Below, one piece after another: positions 57,567 through 64,000 of a stretch of DNA of 64,000 nucleotides. The first letter of the stretch is position 1; each line of letters starts with the position of its first letter. Where the stretch lies: positions 310,001-374,000 of the forward strand of contig CATKHK010000042.1 of NCBI GenBank assembly GCA_949751835.1, read 5' to 3'. Under the pieces are notes generated by a model that ran no database searches, was not told the origin of the DNA, and was given only the letters and a program-made list of their open reading frames with translations. The DNA comes from Blepharisma japonicum (taxonomy: Eukaryota > Ciliophora > Heterotrichea > Heterotrichida > Blepharismidae). A program made the translations under genes and the position numbers.

Positions 57567-57619
57567 AACTGTGCAATCAACTAGATAATTAACTGTGCAA
57601 TCAACTAGATAATTAACTG
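57567..57619. repeat. 24-bp tandem repeat, 2.2 copies
   Basis: AACTGTGCAATCAACTAGATAATT at 57567-57590, repeated exactly at 57591-57614 and begun again at 57615 (AACTG). It lies 67-119 bp upstream of the ATG at 57500. The core TTAACTGTGCAATCAA also occurs at 47799. Confidence 0.9.
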
Positions 57620-58076
57620 GAAATATATATAATGCAGATAGATGCAATGATAAAATACTAAACTAATATAATTTCTATTTAGCCAGGTTGAAACACAAAT
57701 CAAATTTAGATTACCTTATAGCTTCATCAATAAAATTGGTGGATTAATTTTAGTTATATGATATTAAAAATAAAATTATCCGAAAATTTCAAATTAAAAA
57801 TGTTTTTTGCAATATAAAATAAAAAATGTTAGATTCGATAATTGCATGATTTGATATTGCAATAAAATTTTTGTTTACATATATATGTAATATGCATAAA
57901 AATTTGAAGAAAGCATGGTTTTAGTTTAATAAGCTTAATATTTCATGTCCATTGATAAATATCTATTATAAAATAGAATTTCAATAATTTTTTCATTTAC
58001 CATTATTTAAAAACCTATTTTGAAGATATTTTTCGTCTTATTGTAAATATTAGAAAAATTATTTATAATAATAATT

Positions 58077-58107
58077 ATAATAACTTATAGTTATTATCCC
58101 TTAAGGG
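58077..58107. repeat. two adjoining palindromes
   Basis: ATAATAACT-TAT-AGTTATTAT (58077-58097, perfect 9-bp arms) followed by CCCTTAAGGG (58098-58107). They abut the end of the retrotransposon remnant, whose last frame stops inside the TTAA. Confidence 0.8.
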
Positions 58108-58572
58108 GTCAATTTCTTACGTATTTTCACAATTCCCTCTATGAATCCGCTAATTTTTGCATTTACAGTCATTGTGTAACTCCTGTATTTCTTCAGCATC
58201 AGTTCCTCGAATTTTCATCCACACAACACTATCTCAGTCAAGCTCAATCCATCAAGATCTTCCTTATTATATCTTTCAAAAATCTAGTAATTTCATCTCT
58301 TTCATTCTTATAAGCCTCATAAACCTCAATTACATGCACCTCATCCTCTATGTCTGCACCACATATACAAACAATTTGGACCAGTAGTTAAATGTCTTGT
58401 GTATTTGTAGCTATTTGTAAAATTTGACCCGGCTCGAAGCCCGAAAATTAGCCGAACTGCTCAGCATCTTTTGCTGACATCCCATAGGTATAATGGCAGA
58501 GTTGCTCGAACATTTTCTTGTTTCAAGATTCTATACAATCCAGTCGTTTTCCAGACTTCTACTTCAATCCTA
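58101..58572 (-). mobile_element. 5'-truncated, decayed non-LTR retrotransposon (LINE) tail
   Basis: Three coding-like fragments in different minus-strand frames, in the order expected of the C-terminus of a LINE ORF2. First, about 58572-58360, with WAVRLIFGLRAGSNF and NSYKYTRHLTTGPNC. Second, about 58379-58240, with CICGADIEDEVHVIE then YKNERDEI, matching the CxxCxxxxEDxxHxxxxCxxYxxxR zinc motif (its third Cys is not visible). Third, about 58235-58101, with TVNAKISGFIEGI and a TAA at 58101-58103. TGA is read as Trp in two of them, so the element was coded for this host. At least two frame changes; 5' part absent. No reverse transcriptase core remains, so the family (CR1/L2/RTE type) is uncertain. 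Confidence 0.5.
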
Positions 58573-58766
58573 TTCCTTTACTTCCTTTCTTCATAAAATT
58601 TCACGTTTTCATACTCATTAGTTAATGTGCTTGCTTGTGTGGGTTGATGTAATGATGAAAAATTGAGAAGCAGGGATTAAAAAATTTTTTTAATAAGATA
58701 GACCATAAATATATTAAATAATCTAAGATATTAATTTAATTAAAATACTATATTTTATCGATCAAC

Positions 58767-61700
58767 TTAAATAAATTGTGGAATAATGGTTCTCTCATAA
58801 AGTTCTGGAAATCGTTTTTTGCAGCAATTTATTTTACTTATATAGATTTTGAAAATTGGTGTCAGCTTATATTTGAGTCATTTATAGCATCACCCACATA
58901 TTGGCTTAGCAAAAGCTTCATTTGAAATTGCAAAAAGCAAATTTATAAAAATTTCCTTGGTTAGCATGGCTTGCCCATATCATTCTAAGCTGCTTGCTGT
59001 AGAGCAGCCAGTTACAAATAGAATTAGCATGGTAAGCCAACTTACATTATAAAATATTCTTGATGAAACACTTTTAAACATTTTATTGGTTAAGAATTCT
59101 TCTTTCAAGTAGTTGCTTGGCAAAAAATGAGCTATAATAGTAACTATTAAGCCAACTACAAAGGAAAAAGTATAAAGAATGGCATGCAATTTGGATACTC
59201 CATAATAGAACTCTTGGTTACCAAAATGATAGTCAGATCCAAAAATCAAAATTGTTAACCAACAATTTAAAAACAAGCTAACCATTAATAGAGTAAGTCT
59301 TCCTTTTCTCGAAAAATTAAGATTTGTAAACCCGATTAAGCCTAAAACTAGGTTGTCTTTGAGAAAATAATAAGTAAATGAATGTTCTGGCTCAAAATTA
59401 CTTTTAATATTTCGCAGAAGATAGGAGAAAAATATTCGTGGGTAGTTTGATTTATATTTATAACTCGAATCATTAATTTCCGCATTTTTACACAGTACAT
59501 TAGGCCGATTTTCATTATCAATTGTTTCATCATTTCCATCTTTATTTTTAATGTCATTAATACATAGAAATACTTGCTGATGATCAATCACTTCCAACTG
59601 ATTATCGTGCTCCTTTTGCTCTTCTTGGTCTTCATTTTTCCTGCGAAATATACTAGGATTTTGTAGCAAATCTATAATTTTCCCTATCAATTCTTCAGTA
59701 AATTCAATTTCAAAATCTGATTCCATTGCTAAATTATTAAATATTTCATTTAAAAGCATTTTATCTTGATCTTTCCTTCTACATATTTTGATCATAATAT
59801 AATAAAATTTCCTAAAAGATCTATTTTTTGCAATTAACTTATTCTCGATTCTCCTAACTGCTGTATCTGAATCCGCCTTCTTTTTAATACAATTAATAAT
59901 AAAAGAAAGGTCTCTTTCAATAAAAGTATCATTAGCCTGCTTTTTGATTCGTTTTTTTGTCAATAAATAAGGCAAAAATTGCTTTTCTTTCGTGCTTGAT
60001 AATAGCTTTACTACGTCTTCATAAATAATATTCTTAAGATCTTCAAAGGATTTATCTATATTATCCCTTGTTTTATAAAACTCTATTTTGATTTTTATCG
60101 AATTTTTAATTTTTGCTATAATTGCTTTTACTTTTCTTTTCAATGGTTTGTGTGTGACTTTATCAATTCTTATTAGATCTCATAGAAAAATAAAATAAAT
60201 CACAGTCAATAGAGAAAATATTGAAAAGGTAGTCCATGAAAATCCTTTATATATTTCGAACTCAATTTTTCCAAAAAGACTTTTAATTACTGGATAAATA
60301 TCTGGAGAAGGAATTAACGAAATAAGATTTAAAAATTCGCATTCACATGAATAAGAATGGTCTGAATTCAGCTTTGTTTTACATTTGGCTGGACTAAACA
60401 GTCCTAAACTTTGGTCTAATATTTGGCAAGAATAATCTCCATCTGAATCAAGAAGTAAAGGTGATATAAATATAGTCACATTGGTAGCATTTACTTGCTC
60501 ATAGGTTCTGTAATTAAGATTGCTAGTTGTCTTTGTGACGTTTGGCTTTATATATATAGTACTAATTATTTTTGGATATTCATATTCTTGATTTATAATA
60601 AAATCTGAAAATTCTGCATTGCCATTATCCCTTTGAAAAGAATAAGAACCTATATTTGTGGCATAAGATGAAGATTTTGATAATAAGCTGCTTGTAATAT
60701 TTCCTATTGAAGTAACAGACACTAATGACTGATAATAAATGGTGTTGTCATTATCTTTAGAGGTATCGGCATAAAAATTAGCTGTAACTCCAGCTTTATC
60801 TAGATCTACAGCTTCATTTAATGTTTTCTTATTCTTGGAAATAATTGTTGAATTATAAAATTCTCCATTGTAGTTGATTGAATTTTCATTGGGATTTGTA
60901 GTGATTTGATACTTGGTTGATGCTTCGCTAAATGATTTTTCGAATTTTTCAAAAAACTGAAGATGATTTGAGCTAGTATTTTCCATGCTATTTAGCTGAA
61001 AAGTTCGTGCTGAAAGTAAATCAATTTGTTTAAGAAGAACTGAATAAGTCTCAAGATCAAGATTTGGTGTTTTATTAAGCACATTATCCAGAGTCCAGCT
61101 GATATTTGCTATTAAATTTTCATCATATATTTTTGATTGATTTAAGAATACGCTGATAATATCAATTGAAGCACTCACATCATTTAAACTTATATTTTTA
61201 CTTGATGTTCATATATTTAATGCATCTACTAAGTCACTAATAACATTTTGCGTATAATATTCATTACTAAATGCCTCAAATGTATGTTTAGATATTGCTA
61301 CAATTTTTGAAATATACATTGTTTGATCTATGTTCAACCCATTGTTTATCAGCTGATCTGCTTCACCTTTTGAATCTTTATTAGCTGCTTTTACCTTTGC
61401 AGGAAACGTTAAATTCTTAAACGTACCTAAACTATCATAAATTCTTCCAACTAGTACAATATTCCCAGAACTGCCTATGGAAAGAGTGAAGATGTTGCTA
61501 AATGTTTTAGGACTGATTGCTACAGTTCCTTTATCTGTTTGTTGAAAAACCTGATAAGAGAGTGGTAAATTATTCTCAGGGTCAGTCCATCCAGAAAATA
61601 TAGCATAAAATATTGTTTGTAAAGCATATCCTGAATTTGGAGTGATAAAAAATGATCCACCTTGTGGAGGACTGTTTACGGGCCTTTTTGTGATTACTTC

Positions 61701-64000
61701 AGTTGATGCATTGGTTAAATTGTTTTTTGCAATTATTTTGAATTCATAAGTAAGTCCAGGAATTAGAGTAAAAGCATCTATTGTATATGAAGATTGAGTT
61801 TTAGGAGTAATTGTATTGATTCTTGGGTTGTTGTCAGTTTGGGCTCAATTTATTATTAAATCTGTTTGATCAGGAATGTTTGCCATAAATCTTGTAGGTG
61901 CTGAGTAGTCAAAATACTCCAAATAATAAGGAACATAAACTTCGGGAACCTTACTTTTTGATACATTAAAGTAGCAAGGGATAGTCTTATAGATTTTTGA
62001 AGTAAAAGTTACATTCACAGTAAAACCACATCAATAGTTTTCATTTTCTCTTCCAAGAAACGAAAAATCTCCATTTCTGTTTCCAGGACTTAAAGAGCCA
62101 TATGGACAATCGATTTCTGATAAATTTATAGAATATTTCCTATCTTTATAGCCATCACTATAGACAAGATCGACGTAAAACGAGATATTAGCAGCCCAAT
62201 AAATAGAAGAATTAACTCCAATTATTGATAACACAGGAATATCTGGTGCTGGAATTATATAAATAGTTTCATTATCTGAGGCAAAATCTGCATTATTTGG
62301 GATAGCAGTCGCAGAAATTGTATAATTTACTTCATCATAAAAAACAGCTGTAAGCTCCTTTTGACCTTTAATTGTAACCATCTGTGCTTTATCATTTTCT
62401 GGTCAATAACTCCAATCAATATTAAAAGTTGTGTTACTTTTAGTTGTAGAGGACCAATAAATATCAGCAGAAAATGTTGTATATTTATGTGTAGTAATAT
62501 CATCATAATGCTTTATTTCCACTATTAAGGGAACCTGTTCAAGTTTTATAATTTTTTGCGTTATTTCAGTATTCCATAAATCAGAAATTTCTAATTTTAC
62601 TTTTATTTCACTCTTTGAGCCACAGCCTCTCGCTAAAAATATAATAACTGATTCTTTTGAAAAAAATGCATCATCAATATATCATTTATAAATAAGTGTT
62701 CCTATTCCAGTAGATAATGATCCATCTATTGTAAAATTGCACCCACAGCAAATTTTTGATGCAGAATTTATTATGGGGACAGGAAGAGGTGGATTAAAAT
62801 TCTTTATTTGTAAAGAAATAAATTTTAAATTTGTTGCATCTAATTGATATTTGTTTGCAAAAACATTGTTTTTAAAGACTAGATAATTAGTAGCAGCTGC
62901 TCATTGATCCATAATTATTATTAAGGTTGTTCAGTCTTGTATATAGCAATTTACGGAGCTTCCCCCCATTTCTGAAACAGTAATATCTGATAATATAGAA
63001 TAGCAAGAATAAGTTTTATTAAAATACAAATTTTTGTTAAAAACAATGCTACCTAAAAGAGTTATCAAAACTTTCCCATTCAGTTCATATGATTGTTGTA
63101 TTAAATTTTCATTATTCATAATAAATAAGGAGAAATCATCATAAGCTGCATCGATAGAAACATTAAGAGGTATCCCCCCAAATTCAATCCAGAAATAAGG
63201 AGGATTATTTATTATATCATATTCTGGGTTGATGATAATTTTAAAATTGGCATTTTGAGTGGCTGTGAATGTAATTTCATCAATCATTGATTTCGATAAT
63301 ATACTAGGACATGAATAATTAGCGTTTATTTTAAATTCATCACTAGATTGTCCTACAATAAACTTCTGTTTCTTTATATCCAATTCCAAGCATACGATCG
63401 TGTAGGATTGGTTATCTGGAATTAAATCATAGTAATTTCAACATTTTCTGCAATCTTGATTGCATTTTATACAAAATTCACAGCTTGGTCCAAGGCAAGC
63501 GCTACTGCAAGAACTTTCACCTGGATTGGAGTACTGATTTACAGGACAATGAGAGCAAGTTTTCCCATCAAGATTAGATATAAAGTTACTGGCACAAGGC
63601 TTGCAGGAAACATTATCAAAATAATAGCTTTTGTTCATGCATTTTAAGCATTGAGTTTTGGAACTACAAATTTCACATGAATTATCACAAAGATTAGCAC
63701 AATCGTTCGTCCCAAGCGTCGAATAAAAGCCATCTGGGCATGGGATGCAATTATTGCAAGGATCACATTTAAAAGTAAGAGAATTAGCTACTGTTCCAAA
63801 AGGGCACTCTACTAAGCAAGATCCATTATTAGGGTATAAAAATGTTTGAACTTCAATATTAGGATCTGTTGTTATTTGAGTGCATGATGTGCAATAGCTG
63901 CTATTCTTGCACGTTAAGCATGGATTGATGCAATCATAGCATTTCCCTTCTTTTCCTCATTGTCCATAAGGGCATTCTCGATTGCAGTTATTACCATACA
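58767..64000 (-). CDS. polycystin-1-like giant membrane protein, tandem paralogue, 5' partial
   Basis: The frame is open from the window end to TAA 58767 (about 1744 codons), interrupted only by TGA read as Trp. It matches the gene at 49146-57500 segment by segment: Cys-rich part (CSHCPVNQYSNPGESSC), REJ-like region, GPS-like CECEFLNLISLIPSPDIYP, first helix, loop, and the near-identical stretch YYFLKDNLVLGLIGFTNLNF then GRLTLLMVSLFLNCWLTIL. The cytosolic loop is the most diverged part. The C-terminus extends to KINCCKKRFPELYERTIIPQFI, reached by reading TGA at 58980 as Trp. The N-terminal beta modules lie beyond the window. Confidence 0.88.

Larger units (their letters stand above)
57501..58766. 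other. intergenic, 1266 bp, between the two polycystin-like genes
   Basis: The promoter side (57501-57900) holds the 24-bp tandem repeat. 57620-58100 is strongly AT-rich. A decayed retrotransposon tail lies at 58101-58572. 58573-58766 is the short 3' flank of the partial gene. No intact gene. Confidence 0.6.

Noticed and set aside
58157-58387. 76-aa plus-strand frame
   Set aside because: It is the antisense shadow of the retrotransposon remnant, which reads better on the minus strand.
58425-58445. ggctcgaagcccg as a tRNA T-arm
   Set aside because: The flanking bases do not form a T stem, no acceptor stem is visible, and the bases are explained as coding sequence of the retrotransposon fragment.
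1-64000. tRNA, rRNA, CRISPR array, telomere repeat, operon or prokaryotic signals
   Set aside because: Looked for by eye on both strands in the spacers and not found; the window is eukaryotic. Weak snRNA-like strings near 23050 did not match U1, U2, U5 or U6 signatures.

Overview
The window reads as macronuclear DNA of a heterotrich ciliate, most likely Blepharisma. Two features carry this. First, TGA is a sense codon for tryptophan: long reading frames are interrupted only by TGA, several of these fall at tryptophans that are invariant in their families (dynein heavy chain, PP2A, carboxypeptidase, DENN), and every supported gene ends in TAA or TAG. Second, introns are exactly 15 nt: five are well supported, all GT...TAG with an A at position 10, and each removes an in-frame TAA or TAG. 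A 15-nt intron keeps the frame, so more may be hidden in the long frames. The sequence is AT-rich and densely coding, with some stop codons only 7-19 bp apart.

Layout. 1-9531 (+): C-terminal 3176 codons of an axonemal dynein heavy chain. 9551-21160 (-): one uninterrupted 3869-residue gene for a secreted-then-anchored giant: signal peptide, Calx-beta-like modules, about 2400 residues of Cys-rich GCC2/GCC3-type repeats, a cupredoxin-like segment, one membrane helix and a 900-residue cytosolic coiled coil. 21739-27166: a disordered protein, an F-box protein, a NOL12/Nop25-like protein, a Rab-like GTPase (its ATG only 9 bp from the divergent neighbour's ATG) and a secreted serine carboxypeptidase. 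27480-34667: ciliary-type repeat protein with a 15-nt intron, HIT protein, coiled-coil proteins, an N-myristoylated LRR protein and small basic proteins. 34769-39923 (-): WRAP53/TCAB1-like WD40 protein, DENN protein, purple acid phosphatase. 40352-42870 (+): CFAP97-like protein, PP2A catalytic subunit and a divergent PP2A paralogue. 43120-44883 (+): tandem paralogues with an N-terminal B-box-like finger, a coiled coil and three Nab2-type CCCH fingers, with introns at matching places. 44978-46847: RRM/RGG protein and an unknown protein. 47249-48968 (+): two small secreted Cys-rich paralogues, one carrying 30 copies of a 15-bp unit coding NGTGS. 49146-64000 (-): two tandem giant paralogues resembling polycystin-1 (Cys-rich, REJ-like, GPS-like, about five membrane helices, no channel module), separated by 1.27 kb holding a decayed non-LTR retrotransposon tail.

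Several genes serve cilia (dynein, CFAP97, the CTFxP-repeat protein, perhaps the large coiled coils), and many are surface or secreted Cys-rich proteins, as expected of a large ciliated cell. The genes are not an operon. Nothing was run: identifications rest on motifs read by eye.
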